Assembly (NCBI RefSeq): GCF_002795245.1
Contig: NZ_PGVG01000003.1
Location: 62,001-126,000 of the forward strand
Reading direction: 5' to 3'
Length of the DNA: 64,000 bases
From: Bradyrhizobium forestalis
Lineage (GTDB): Bacteria; Pseudomonadota; Alphaproteobacteria; Rhizobiales; Xanthobacteraceae
The notes beneath the pieces were generated by a model that saw only the letters and a list, made by a program, of their open reading frames with translations, was not told the DNA's origin and ran no database searches. Each line of letters begins with the position of its first letter. Positions within the stretch are counted from its first letter, which is position 1. Shown here piece after piece: positions 44,921 through 53,898 of this stretch. Both the position numbers and the translations under genes were made by a program.

Positions 44921-46926
44921 GCGCTTTCGAAAATCACTGGGAAGTCGGCACCGATATCGGTGGCACCTTCACCGATATCATCGCCATCCGACTTGATTCC
45001 GCGGAGGCCCGGATCGCAAAAGTGCCGTCGCGCCCCGACGCGCCGGTCCAGGCGATGCTGGAGGCGATCGAGGCAGTGGGCCTGCGCAAGAGCGAGGTCA
45101 AGCGCTTCGTCCATGGCACCACGCGCGTTACCAACGCGATCGTCGAAGGCCGGTTGCCGAAGGTTGCGCTGGTCGCGACCGAAGGCTTTGCCGACGTGCT
45201 GGAGATCGCGCGCTATCGCCGCCGCGATCTCTACCGTCTCGACATTCCCCCGAAATCGCCGCCGCTGGTTCCGCCCGAACGCTGCTTCGGGCTTGCCGAG
45301 CGCCTCGATCACGAGGGTCAGGTACTGAAGGCGCTGGAGGAGGCGGAGATCGAGCGTCTGGTGGCGTGGCTGAAGGAGACTGGCGTTCAGAGCGTCGCGG
45401 TCGCTCTCCTTCACGCTTATGCCAATCCAGTCAACGAGAAGATGCTCGGCGAGCGCCTCAAGGACGTCGTCGCCCATGTCTCGCTGTCGCACGAGGTCAA
45501 CCCCGAGGCACGCGAATATGAGCGGACTTCGGCGACGGTGTTCAACGCCGCCGCGATGCCGATCGCGGTCGAATATCTCAGCGAGCTGGAGCAGCGGCTG
45601 CCGATCGGACCCGGCTTGCAGGTGTTTCATTCCGCCGGCGCCATGATCCCGATCTCCGCGGTGAAGCGGCGGCCGCTGGTGATGGCGATGTCGGGCCCCG
45701 CGGCCGGCGTCTCGGCTTCCGTCAGCATTGCACGCCAGCTCGGCAGCTCGCGGATGCTGACCTTCGACATGGGCGGCACCACGACCGACGTGTGCCTGAT
45801 CGTCGACGGCCAGGCCGAGATGACCGACGGCCGCATGCTCGGCGACAAGCCGCTGCGCCAGCCGATGCTCGCGGTGCATTCCATCGGCGCGGGCGGCGGA
45901 TCGATCGTCCGCAACGGTCCTGGTGGCCTCACGGTCGGGCCGGAAAGCGCCGGCTCCGAGCCGGGGCCGGCCTGCTACGGCCGCGGCGGCCATGAGCCGA
46001 CCATCACGGATGCCAATGCCGTGCTTGGCTATCTCAATCCCGAGACCAAGCTCGGGGACCGCATCGGCATCGACATTGAGCGCGCCAGGCGTGTCATCGA
46101 GCCGATCGCGCGCGCGCTCGGACTGAGCCTCACCGAAACAGCGCTCGGCATCATCAAGGTCGCGAACGCGACCATGGCCCGTGCGCTCCGCCGCGTCACG
46201 GTCGAGCGCGGCATCGACGGACGCGACTGCACGCTGCTCGCCTTCGGCGGCGGCGGCCCGATGCATGCCGCCGGTCTTGCCGATCTCTACGGGATCGCAG
46301 AGGTCGTCGTGCCGAGCGCGTCGAGCGCATTCTCGGCGCTGGGCTGTCTCACGGCCGATTTCAGCTTCCTGCAGCAACAGACGCTTCGCGCCGCGCTCGA
46401 CGGCATCGATCATGCGCGCGTATCGGAACGTATCGGGACGTTGATCGACGATGCCTCGGCGCCGCTTCTCGCCAATGGTGTTGCGAAGGCGGAGATCCAG
46501 GTCGAGCTGGTGGCCTTGATGCGCTATGCGGCGCAGAACGATGCCATCCCAGTGTCCTTCACGCTGCCGCTCGATGTCCCACGGTTGAAGGATGACTTCC
46601 TGACGCGGCATCACGAGCTGTTCGGCTATGCGACCGGCGAGCCCTGCGTCATCGAATCCGTGCGGGTGCAGGCGCGGCGCCCGTCGACGACCGTCGTGAG
46701 CCGGCCGGCGACGGCCGTGAGGGCCGTGTCTACGGGCACGCGCATCTGCTCGTTCGACGGCTTCCATGACATCGCAACCGCAATCATCGACCGCGCCGCG
46801 CTCACGGAGACCGTCAGCGGTCCGGCCATCATCGAAGACGCGTGGTCGACGGTGGTTGTGCCGCCGGGGTGGCAGGCAAAGCCCGATACCGCCGGCAACC
46901 TGTTCCTGACGCGGAGGGCGGCATGA
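44917..46926 (+). CDS. hyuA: Hydantoinase/oxoprolinase subunit A (HyuA-type)
   Basis: ATP-dependent ring-opening enzyme subunit, 669 aa. The ASKHA-type ATPase motifs are GTDIGGTFTDI at residues 11-21 and DMGGTTTDVCL from Asp284; VHGTTRVTNAI and GPAAGVSASVS are family segments. It pairs with HyuB to hydrolyse cyclic amides such as N-methylhydantoin, 5-oxoproline, caprolactam or carboxylated ring precursors, using ATP. It has no own Shine-Dalgarno and overlaps a small upstream ORF. The stop overlaps the hyuB start by 4 nt. The exact substrate is unresolved. Confidence 0.92.
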   Translation: MSAFENHWEVGTDIGGTFTDIIAIRLDSAEARIAKVPSRPDAPVQAMLEAIEAVGLRKSEVKRFVHGTTRVTNAIVEGRLPKVALVATEGFADVLEIARYRRRDLYRLDIPPKSPPLVPPERCFGLAERLDHEGQVLKALEEAEIERLVAWLKETGVQSVAVALLHAYANPVNEKMLGERLKDVVAHVSLSHEVNPEAREYERTSATVFNAAAMPIAVEYLSELEQRLPIGPGLQVFHSAGAMIPISAVKRRPLVMAMSGPAAGVSASVSIARQLGSSRMLTFDMGGTTTDVCLIVDGQAEMTDGRMLGDKPLRQPMLAVHSIGAGGGSIVRNGPGGLTVGPESAGSEPGPACYGRGGHEPTITDANAVLGYLNPETKLGDRIGIDIERARRVIEPIARALGLSLTETALGIIKVANATMARALRRVTVERGIDGRDCTLLAFGGGGPMHAAGLADLYGIAEVVVPSASSAFSALGCLTADFSFLQQQTLRAALDGIDHARVSERIGTLIDDASAPLLANGVAKAEIQVELVALMRYAAQNDAIPVSFTLPLDVPRLKDDFLTRHHELFGYATGEPCVIESVRVQARRPSTTVVSRPATAVRAVSTGTRICSFDGFHDIATAIIDRAALTETVSGPAIIEDAWSTVVVPPGWQAKPDTAGNLFLTRRAA

Positions 46927-48497
46927 AGCTCGATCCATTCGTCGTCGAGGTCATCCGGCACGGGCTCTCCGCCGCGGCCGAGGAAATGAGTCTCGTGATG
47001 ACGCGCTCGGCGCGCTCGCCGCTCTTGCGCGAGGCCGGCGACCTCTCGTCCGCGATCACCGACGGCCATGGCGGCCTGGTCGGGCAGGGCCGCGACATCC
47101 CGATCCATCTCGGTGCGATGGCCTACACCATCCCAGAGCTGCTGAAGGTGATGCCGCGTGACGGCCTGAACGATGGCGATGTGGTGATCTACAATGTCGG
47201 CGCGCTCGGCGGCAATCACCTCAACGACGTCAAGGTCGTGCGTCCCGTCTTCTTCGAGGGCGAGATCGTCGCGTTCGCGGTCAGCCTCGCGCACTGGCCC
47301 GACATCGGCGGCACCTGGCCCGGCAGCTATTTCGCCAAGGCCGTCGACACGTTCCAGGAGGCGCTGCGCATTCCGCCGGTGCTGATCGCGACTGGAGCCG
47401 GCGTCAACGCGCCGATCGTGCAGCTGCTCAAGGCCAACGTTCGCGATGCCGAATCCTGCGAGGGCGATCTCCTCGCCCAGATCGCAGCGACCAAGGCTGG
47501 CGAGAAGCGCATCGTCGAGCTTTGCCGCGAGCACGGCAAGGCCGTTTTCATGGCGACGCAGTCACGCCTGCACGATCTCTCCGAAATCGAGATGCGCGAG
47601 GCGCTGCGCGATCTTCCGGATGGCGTCTATGAGGGCGAGGACTACCTCGACGACGGCAGCGACAACAACGCGCCGGCGCGCATCCATGTGAAGATCACCA
47701 TTCGCGGTGACGAGGCGACCTTCGACCTCTCCGGAAGCTGCGACCGCGTCTCGAATTTCTGCAACACGACGCCGTTCATGGCACGCTCGGCTGTCGCTTA
47801 CGCCGCGCGCATCATGAGCGGGCGCGATATGACTCAGAACGCGGGCGCGCTGCGGCCTCTGACCATCATCACGCGCCCAGGGTCGATCCTCGAGCCGGGC
47901 TGGACTGCGTCGGTCGCCGCCGGCAACCACGAGACCTCCATGCGCATCGTCGATGCGATTTTCCGCGCGATGCAGGACACCATTCCCGAGCGTCTGTCGG
48001 CGGGCGGAGCGACCACCGCGGGCGTGCTGTTCTTCGCCGAGCCGCGGCAGAACGGGTCATGGAGGATGCTGTATGAAGTCCATGGCGGCGGCGAAGGCGC
48101 GCGGCACAATCGGGCCGGCACCGCCGCGACGCGGGTGCATCTGTCCAACACCTCTAACACGCCGGTCGAGGTGATCGAGGCGAATTACGCGATCCGCCTG
48201 GAGCAGCAGGCCATTCGCCGGCACTCCGGCGGCGCGGGAGCGCATCGTGGTGGTGACGGCTCGGTCCGCACCTACCGCATCCTGGCGCCGTCGATGCACC
48301 TGACCACCTGCATCGAGCGCATGGTGATTGCGCCCTGGGGGATGCAGGGCGGCTATCCCGGCAAGGCCTGCCGCATCTCGCTGGTCAGGCAGGGCGCGAA
48401 CGTCGCCATCGACGGCAAGTCGAACCTGGTGCTGCAGCAAGACGATCTCGTCACGATCGAGATGTGTGGCGGCGGCGGTTACGGCGCTGCTAAGTGA
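46923..48497 (+). CDS. hyuB: Hydantoinase/oxoprolinase subunit B (HyuB-type)
   Basis: Catalytic partner of HyuA, 524 aa beginning MKLDPFVVEVIRHGLSAAAEEM. Family segments: TRSARSPLLREAGDLSSAI, GQGRDIPIHLGAM, GDVVIYNVGALGGNHLNDVKVVRPVF (the H and D here are candidate metal ligands), and GSIDFCNTT-like SNFCNTTPFMARSAVAYA. YEVHGGGEGARHNRAG lies near residue 385. The ATG overlaps the hyuA stop (ATGA), so the two subunits are coupled. An upstream in-frame extension within hyuA is rejected. Confidence 0.92.
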   Translation: MKLDPFVVEVIRHGLSAAAEEMSLVMTRSARSPLLREAGDLSSAITDGHGGLVGQGRDIPIHLGAMAYTIPELLKVMPRDGLNDGDVVIYNVGALGGNHLNDVKVVRPVFFEGEIVAFAVSLAHWPDIGGTWPGSYFAKAVDTFQEALRIPPVLIATGAGVNAPIVQLLKANVRDAESCEGDLLAQIAATKAGEKRIVELCREHGKAVFMATQSRLHDLSEIEMREALRDLPDGVYEGEDYLDDGSDNNAPARIHVKITIRGDEATFDLSGSCDRVSNFCNTTPFMARSAVAYAARIMSGRDMTQNAGALRPLTIITRPGSILEPGWTASVAAGNHETSMRIVDAIFRAMQDTIPERLSAGGATTAGVLFFAEPRQNGSWRMLYEVHGGGEGARHNRAGTAATRVHLSNTSNTPVEVIEANYAIRLEQQAIRRHSGGAGAHRGGDGSVRTYRILAPSMHLTTCIERMVIAPWGMQGGYPGKACRISLVRQGANVAIDGKSNLVLQQDDLVTIEMCGGGGYGAAK

Positions 48498-48507
48498 GGG
48501 GATTGCA

Positions 48508-49803
48508 ATGAGCAGATTGTTGCGGACCGGGCTGAATGCGGGCGACGCCGCGCCGATGGCCGTGGTCGGCGGCGAGGGCGTCTACTTTCATCTCGCGGAT
48601 GGCCGCAAGCTGATCGACGGCAGCAACACCGGCGGCGGTCTCGGTCATCGTCATCCCGCGATGGTGGAGGCGATCCGCCGCGCGGCGGATACGCCTGTCG
48701 TCAACGAGGGTTGGACCTGGGTTGGCCGGGAGCAGGCCGCCGACGATCTGATGGCCACCGCGTTCGCGGGCGAAGAGGATTGGGTCGGCGCGGTGCGTTT
48801 CTGCATCAGTGGCAGCGAGGCCAACGACATGGCGCTGTCGCTGTGCCAGGCGCTGACGCAGCGCTCGGCGCTGGCAACGCGCGAGCGCGCCTATCACGGC
48901 ATCACCGGCCTGTCGCGCAGCATGACGGTGCAGCCGCAATGGCACGGTGGACTTGCGGTGCACTCAGGCGGCTCGAAGCTGCCGGCACCGATGGCGCCGG
49001 TGCGGATTCTTCCGGCGCCGGATGGCGCGATCTATGGCGCGCCGGCCAACAATACGCCGCCGAGCGAATATCTCGCCGATGCCACGCGCCTGCTCTCGGA
49101 GACGGCGGCAACGATCATCGACTACACCCAAGGCGGCATCTACTACGACGGCGCCTATCAGGACGAGGTGGCGCGCTGTGCGCGGCAGGCCGGCTCATAC
49201 TGGATCGCGGACGAGGTCGTCACCGGCGCCGGTCGCGCGGGACGTTGGTTCGCTTTCCAGGGCGCGCAAAGCCGCCCCGACATCGTCACGCTCGGCAAGT
49301 CGCTCGGCGGCGGTGCCGCGGCGGTCGCTGCGGTCGTGGTGTCGAAAGAGATCGTCGAGCGGCTCAAGGGCACGAGCTGGCAGAACTACGGAACGCTGCG
49401 CGGTCATCCGATCAGCATGGCCGCCGTCAGCGCCTACCTGAAGGTCGTTAATGACGAGAAGATTCTGGAGCACGTCCAAGATCTGGAGAAGCTGTTCACC
49501 CGCCGCCTGCTGGCGATCGCGCAAAGGCACCCAAGCGTGCGGCGCGTGGCCGGGCAGGGGCTGCACTGGACGGTGGAGCTGCACGGGCCTGACTGGCGCA
49601 GCTGGCACGCCGACACCGCCGAGGTGCCGATCGCCTCGCGCGTGGCGGAGCGCGCGCTGGAGGCTGGCGCGGTAATCGGCACCAGCGGCGAGCAGACCTC
49701 GCTGTTCCTGGCACCGCCGCTGGTGATCTCCGAGCGCGAGGCTGCGCTGCTGCTCGATGCGCTCGACCACGGCCTCGATATCGCCGACGAGGAGCACGGG
49801 TGA
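48508..49803 (+). CDS. Class III PLP-dependent aminotransferase
   Basis: 431-aa fold-type I enzyme, probably an omega-aminotransferase or a glutamate-1-semialdehyde-mutase relative. Signatures: GSNTGGGLGHRHPAMVEAI, CISGSEANDMALSLCQ, YHGITGLSRSM, Asp235 in WIADEVVTGAGR and PLP Lys264 in LGKSLGGG. ATG 48508 has GAGGGG 8 nt upstream; the frame runs upstream through hyuB as a shadow. Within the hyuAB operon and near an aldehyde dehydrogenase gene, it could take the opened amino acid to a semialdehyde or oxo acid. The substrate cannot be read from sequence. Confidence 0.9.
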   Translation: MSRLLRTGLNAGDAAPMAVVGGEGVYFHLADGRKLIDGSNTGGGLGHRHPAMVEAIRRAADTPVVNEGWTWVGREQAADDLMATAFAGEEDWVGAVRFCISGSEANDMALSLCQALTQRSALATRERAYHGITGLSRSMTVQPQWHGGLAVHSGGSKLPAPMAPVRILPAPDGAIYGAPANNTPPSEYLADATRLLSETAATIIDYTQGGIYYDGAYQDEVARCARQAGSYWIADEVVTGAGRAGRWFAFQGAQSRPDIVTLGKSLGGGAAAVAAVVVSKEIVERLKGTSWQNYGTLRGHPISMAAVSAYLKVVNDEKILEHVQDLEKLFTRRLLAIAQRHPSVRRVAGQGLHWTVELHGPDWRSWHADTAEVPIASRVAERALEAGAVIGTSGEQTSLFLAPPLVISEREAALLLDALDHGLDIADEEHG

Positions 49804-51482
49804 GCCCGGATCACGCAGCACCTCGTCGCTCGCCGGCCTGGCCGGCGGATCAGCCCTGGCGTCTGGCGATGCCGGAGGGGACGTTGTACGATGCCTTGGC
49901 ACGTGCTGCGCAAGCGCGGCCTTCCCATCCGGCGACGGTGTTTTACGGCGCGAGCCTGAGCTACGCCGAGCTGCACGACCGTGTCGATGCCATGGCTGGC
50001 TTCCTGCAACTCGTTTGCGGCATCAAGCGCGGCGATCGCGTCATGATCGCGCTGCAGAACTCGCCGCAATATGTCATCGCCTATTATGCGGTGATGCGGA
50101 CGGATGCGGTGATCGTGCCGGTCAACCCCATGAACAAGACGAGCGAGATCGCGTATCTCGCCGCAGACAGCGGCGCCAGGGTCGCGATCATCGGCAGCGA
50201 GCTGAGCGACGTGTTTACGCCGCTGGTCGGCGATGCCATTGCGCATGCAATCGTCGCGCAGTATCGCGACGAGGTTCCAGCCGCGACGCCCTATACGCTG
50301 CCGTCGTGCGTGACTGAGGCGCCCTCGGAGATACCGCCATCGCCGGGCTGGTATTCCTGGTCGCCCGCGATCGCGCAAGGCTTGCAGCCGGGTGCGATGG
50401 AGGCAGGGCCGGACGATCTCATGATCCTGCCCTATACGTCGGGCACGACGGGCAAGCCCAAGGCCTGCATGCATACCCATCGCAGCGCGCTGTTCACCGC
50501 GGTGTTGCAGGCGCGCTGGTATGGGCTCGATGGCAGCGACGTGATGACCGGATTCATGCCGCTGTTCCATGTCGCGGGCATGCAGGGCTCGATGAATGCC
50601 GCCATCGTCACCGGCGCCACGCTGCTGCTGATGGCGCGCTGGGACAAGGATCTGCTGCCGGACCTGTTCGAGACCTACGGCGTGACGTTCTGGAACGCCG
50701 CGCCGACCATGATCGTGGATGTGCTCGCCAGCGCCAGTTTCCGCGATAAATGCTTTGCGAAACTCAAGGTGCTGACTGGCGGCGGCGCGGCGATGCCGAC
50801 AGCCGTCGCCGAACGGCTCAAGGGGCGGTTCGGTCTCGATTTCGTCGAGGGCTACGGCATGACCGAGACGATGTCGCCGACGCACCTCAATCCGATGGCC
50901 GCGCCGAAGCGGCAGTGCCTCGGCATCGCCGTGCAGGAGACCGACGCCAGGGTCGTCGATCCCGAGAGCCTGATCGAGCTCGATGACAACGTGGTCGGCG
51001 AGATCATCGTGCATGGGCCGCAGGTGCTGCAAGGTTACTGGAACAGGCCGCAGGCGGATGCCGAAGCCTTCATCGAACGCGACGGTAAGCGGTTCCTGCG
51101 CACGGGCGATCTCGGTTATCGCGATGCCGAAGGCTATTTCTTCGCGGTCGACCGCCTGAAGCGGATGATCAATGTCAGCGGCTTCAAGGTCTGGCCGGCG
51201 GAGGTCGAGGCCGCGATGTACCAGAACCGCGCCATCCGCGAGTGCTGCATCGTCTCGGCGCCGGACGATTACCGTGGTGAGACCGTCAAGGCGCTGGTGG
51301 TGCTGGATGAAACCGCGCGCGCGACGACGTCGGCGGACGACATCGTCGGCTGGGCGCGCGGCGCGATGGCGAGCTACAAGGCGCCGCGCGCCGTGGTCTT
51401 CGTCGAGTCCCTGCCGCGCACCGCCAGCAACAAGATCAACTGGCGCCTTTTGCAGGATGCCGAATGGGGGCGGACGGCATGA
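49800..51482 (+). CDS. AMP-forming acyl-CoA synthetase
   Basis: Class I adenylate-forming ligase, 560 aa. Motifs in order: ATP loop LPYTSGTTGKPKACMHTH (near residue 215), FMPLFHVAGMQGS, EGYGMTETMSPTH, RTGDLGYRDAEGYF, hinge RLKRMINVSGFKVWPAEVE, and the C-terminal lysine segment RTASNKINWR. It would activate a carboxylic acid, such as the acid product of the dehydrogenase, to a CoA ester. The GTG start overlaps the aminotransferase stop by 4 nt (GTGA). The 103-nt gap after it, before the amidohydrolase gene, shows no gene. Confidence 0.9.
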   Translation: MSPDHAAPRRSPAWPADQPWRLAMPEGTLYDALARAAQARPSHPATVFYGASLSYAELHDRVDAMAGFLQLVCGIKRGDRVMIALQNSPQYVIAYYAVMRTDAVIVPVNPMNKTSEIAYLAADSGARVAIIGSELSDVFTPLVGDAIAHAIVAQYRDEVPAATPYTLPSCVTEAPSEIPPSPGWYSWSPAIAQGLQPGAMEAGPDDLMILPYTSGTTGKPKACMHTHRSALFTAVLQARWYGLDGSDVMTGFMPLFHVAGMQGSMNAAIVTGATLLLMARWDKDLLPDLFETYGVTFWNAAPTMIVDVLASASFRDKCFAKLKVLTGGGAAMPTAVAERLKGRFGLDFVEGYGMTETMSPTHLNPMAAPKRQCLGIAVQETDARVVDPESLIELDDNVVGEIIVHGPQVLQGYWNRPQADAEAFIERDGKRFLRTGDLGYRDAEGYFFAVDRLKRMINVSGFKVWPAEVEAAMYQNRAIRECCIVSAPDDYRGETVKALVVLDETARATTSADDIVGWARGAMASYKAPRAVVFVESLPRTASNKINWRLLQDAEWGRTA

Positions 51483-51585
51483 AAGCTGCTTGGCTGGAAA
51501 AGCGGTGCGAGGCTGCGTTATGCTGCAAGCGCCCGAACATCCCTATAGCCGCCGCTTCCCCCGAGAGATCACCAGGAATTCGCTG

Positions 51586-52518
51586 ATGCGCATCGTCAAT
51601 GTCGCCGCCGCCCAGATGGGCCCGATCCAGAAAGCCGACAGCCGCGAGGCCGTGGTCACGCGCATGATCGCGCTGATGGACGAGGCGAAAGCAAAAGGCG
51701 CCGACCTGATCGTCTATCCGGAACTGGCGCTCACGACGTTCTTCCCGCGCTGGTATGTCGAGGACCGCTCCGAATTCGACATCTGGTTCGACCGCGAGAT
51801 GCCCAACGCGGCGACAAGGCCGCTGTTCGAGCGCGCGGCGCAGCACGGGATGGCAATGAATTTCGGCTATGCGGAGCTGACGCCGGACGGTCATCATTTC
51901 AACACCGCGATCCTGACCGACAAGTCCGGCAGGATCGTCGGAAAATATCGCAAGGTCCATCTGCCCGGCCATGTCGAGTATGACACCAAGCGTTCGCACC
52001 AGCACCTGGAGAAGCGCTATTTCGAGCCGGGCGACCTCGGCTTCAAGGTCTGGCGCGAGCTGGGCGGCATCATCGGCATGGCGATCTGCAACGATCGCCG
52101 CTGGCCCGAGACCTATCGCGTCATGGGCTTGCAGGGCGTCGAGATGGTGCTGATCGGCTACAACACGCCTTCCGTCAACGCGGAGAAGAGCGAGGAGGGC
52201 GTCGAGAAGCGCCTGTTCCACAATCGCCTCTCGGTGCAGGCCGGCGCCTACCAGAATGCGACCTGGGTGGTCGCGGTGGCCAAGGCCGGCAATGAGGACG
52301 GCCATCCGCTGTTCGGCGGCAGCCTGATCGTCGATCCCAATGGCGAGATCGTGGCCGAGGCGAAGACGGAGGGCGACGAGGTTCTGGTCCACGCCTGCGA
52401 CCTCGATGCCACCACCTTCGGCAAGACCACGATCTTCGATTTCGCCCGGCATCGCCGCATCGAGCATTACGGCCTGATCACCAGCCAGACCGGCGCGGTG
52501 CCGCCGCCGGAGAAATGA
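51586..52518 (+). CDS. N-carbamoyl-D-amino-acid amidohydrolase (nitrilase superfamily)
   Basis: Hydrolyses N-carbamoyl-D-amino acids to the amino acid, CO2 and ammonia. It has 310 aa, close to the 304 aa of Agrobacterium DCase. The catalytic triad is visible: Glu46 (DLIVYPELALTTFF), Lys123 (GKYRKVHLPG) and Cys168 (AICNDRRWPETYRVMGLQG). The CNDRRWPE context is diagnostic for DCases as opposed to other nitrilases. ATG 51586 has AGGA 9 nt upstream; longer upstream frames are rejected. It is coupled to the flavin reductase by ATGA. Confidence 0.92.
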   Translation: MRIVNVAAAQMGPIQKADSREAVVTRMIALMDEAKAKGADLIVYPELALTTFFPRWYVEDRSEFDIWFDREMPNAATRPLFERAAQHGMAMNFGYAELTPDGHHFNTAILTDKSGRIVGKYRKVHLPGHVEYDTKRSHQHLEKRYFEPGDLGFKVWRELGGIIGMAICNDRRWPETYRVMGLQGVEMVLIGYNTPSVNAEKSEEGVEKRLFHNRLSVQAGAYQNATWVVAVAKAGNEDGHPLFGGSLIVDPNGEIVAEAKTEGDEVLVHACDLDATTFGKTTIFDFARHRRIEHYGLITSQTGAVPPPEK

Positions 52519-53183
52519 CGCCGATGGCGGACGAGGGCATATCACTGCGTGAGCTGGATCCGCGCGATCGCTACAAGCTGCTCTGCGGCGTGGTCGTGCC
52601 GCGCCCGATCGCGCTGGTGACGACGCTGGACGAGAACGGCGCGGTGAATGCCGCACCGTTCAGCTTCTTCAACGTGTTCTCGGAAAACCCCGCGTTGATC
52701 GTGCTCGGGCTCCAGCACAAGCCGGATCACTCGCCGAAGGACACCACCCGCAACATCCATCGCGACGGCGAGTTCGTTGTGCACATGGCGGACGAGGCGC
52801 TGTCGGTCGCGATGAACGACTGCGCGGTCGATTTCCCCTCCGGCGACAGCGAGGTCGCCGCAACGGGCCTGGCGACGCTTCCCTCGGTCGATGTGAAGGT
52901 GCCGCGTCTTGCTGCCGCGCCCTTTGCGCTGGAATGCCGGCGCCATGTCGTGCTGAACTTCTCGCCGGATCGCGAGCTCCTGGTCGGCGAGGTCTTGCGG
53001 GTTCACGCCCGTGAAGGCCTCGTCGATACCGCCAACATGTACGTCGATCTCGATGCCTACCGGCCGATCGGCCGCATGTTCGGCAATCTCTACACCACGC
53101 AGCGGGATACGTTTGCGCTTGTCCGCGAGAGCCACGCGCAATGGCTCGGGCGCCAGGGTGCCAAAGAGCTGAAGGACGCCTAG
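52515..53183 (+). CDS. Flavin reductase family (FMN-binding split barrel) protein
   Basis: 222-aa FMN-binding protein of the flavin reductase domain group. Visible: VVPRPIALVTTLDENGAVNAAPFSFFNVFSENPALIVLGL at residues 28-68, the flavin-binding region of the family, then DTTRNIHRDGEFVVHM and a late YRPIGRMFGNLY. Such proteins supply reduced flavin to a monooxygenase. The start overlaps the amidohydrolase stop (ATGA). The 3' end overlaps the opposite-strand racemase gene by 4 bp. Confidence 0.88.
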   Translation: MTPMADEGISLRELDPRDRYKLLCGVVVPRPIALVTTLDENGAVNAAPFSFFNVFSENPALIVLGLQHKPDHSPKDTTRNIHRDGEFVVHMADEALSVAMNDCAVDFPSGDSEVAATGLATLPSVDVKVPRLAAAPFALECRRHVVLNFSPDRELLVGEVLRVHAREGLVDTANMYVDLDAYRPIGRMFGNLYTTQRDTFALVRESHAQWLGRQGAKELKDA

Positions 53184-53845
53184 TGAGCCGAGAACTGCAC
53201 CGTACCCAGCGCCATGGTGACGGCCGCCTGTGTCGGGTCGATCACGGGAATCCGCAGCGCGTCTTCCAGAGGACGGCGGTGGCGCGCCATGCCGGCGCAG
53301 CCCATCACGATGGCGCGGGCACCGTCCTCATCGCGCAGCGCGCGGCCGATCTCGATCATTTTCGCCAGCGTGCCTTCGCCGGACGCCGTCTCGGCGACGC
53401 TCATGTTGAGCGGCCGCTCGCCGGCGAGGCGTTCCGTCAGTCCCAGCTGCCTGAGATAGCGCATGTGCCGCGGGATCGAGCGCTGCGCGATCGCAATGAC
53501 GCCGAACGTCTCGGCGCGGGCCAGCGCCGTCAGCACGCCGCACTCGGCGATGCCGAACACGGGCCGGTCGGTGCCTTCACGGCAGACCTGAAGCCCGGGA
53601 TCGCTGTAGCAGGCGATCACGAAGGCCGCCGAGCTGTTGTCGCTTTCCACCAACCGGCGCAGCGGCATCGCGACGCTGTCGACGTCCGCCTGGCTTTCAA
53701 TGCCGAATGGACCCTCGGCCAGCGTCTGGCAGACCACCTCCGGCCCGCCCTCGAAATCGAGCGGCTTCAACGCGTCCTCCAGCCCTTGCGTGACCTTGGG
53801 GTTGGAGTTCGGGTTGATGACGAGAATGCGCGGCCGGGACATCAT
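53180..53845 (-). CDS. Hydantoin/allantoin-type racemase (Asp/Glu racemase superfamily)
   Basis: 221-aa cofactor-independent racemase. The two catalytic cysteines are Cys79 (VIACYSDPG) and Cys183 (VMGCAGMA). The N-terminus ILVINPNSNPKVTQGL is typical of the HyuE group. It would interconvert D- and L-5-substituted hydantoins so that a stereospecific hydantoinase can use both. It lies on the minus strand between co-directed genes: tail overlap with the flavin reductase (4 bp), and 53 nt back-to-back with the hydantoinase. AGGA lies 5 nt upstream of the first of two adjacent ATGs. Confidence 0.88.
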   Translation of the reverse strand: MMSRPRILVINPNSNPKVTQGLEDALKPLDFEGGPEVVCQTLAEGPFGIESQADVDSVAMPLRRLVESDNSSAAFVIACYSDPGLQVCREGTDRPVFGIAECGVLTALARAETFGVIAIAQRSIPRHMRYLRQLGLTERLAGERPLNMSVAETASGEGTLAKMIEIGRALRDEDGARAIVMGCAGMARHRRPLEDALRIPVIDPTQAAVTMALGTVQFSAH

Positions 53846-53898
53846 GGTCTTCCTGCGAAATTGCGATTACGTGCCTTGAGCCTATCACGGAGTGCCTC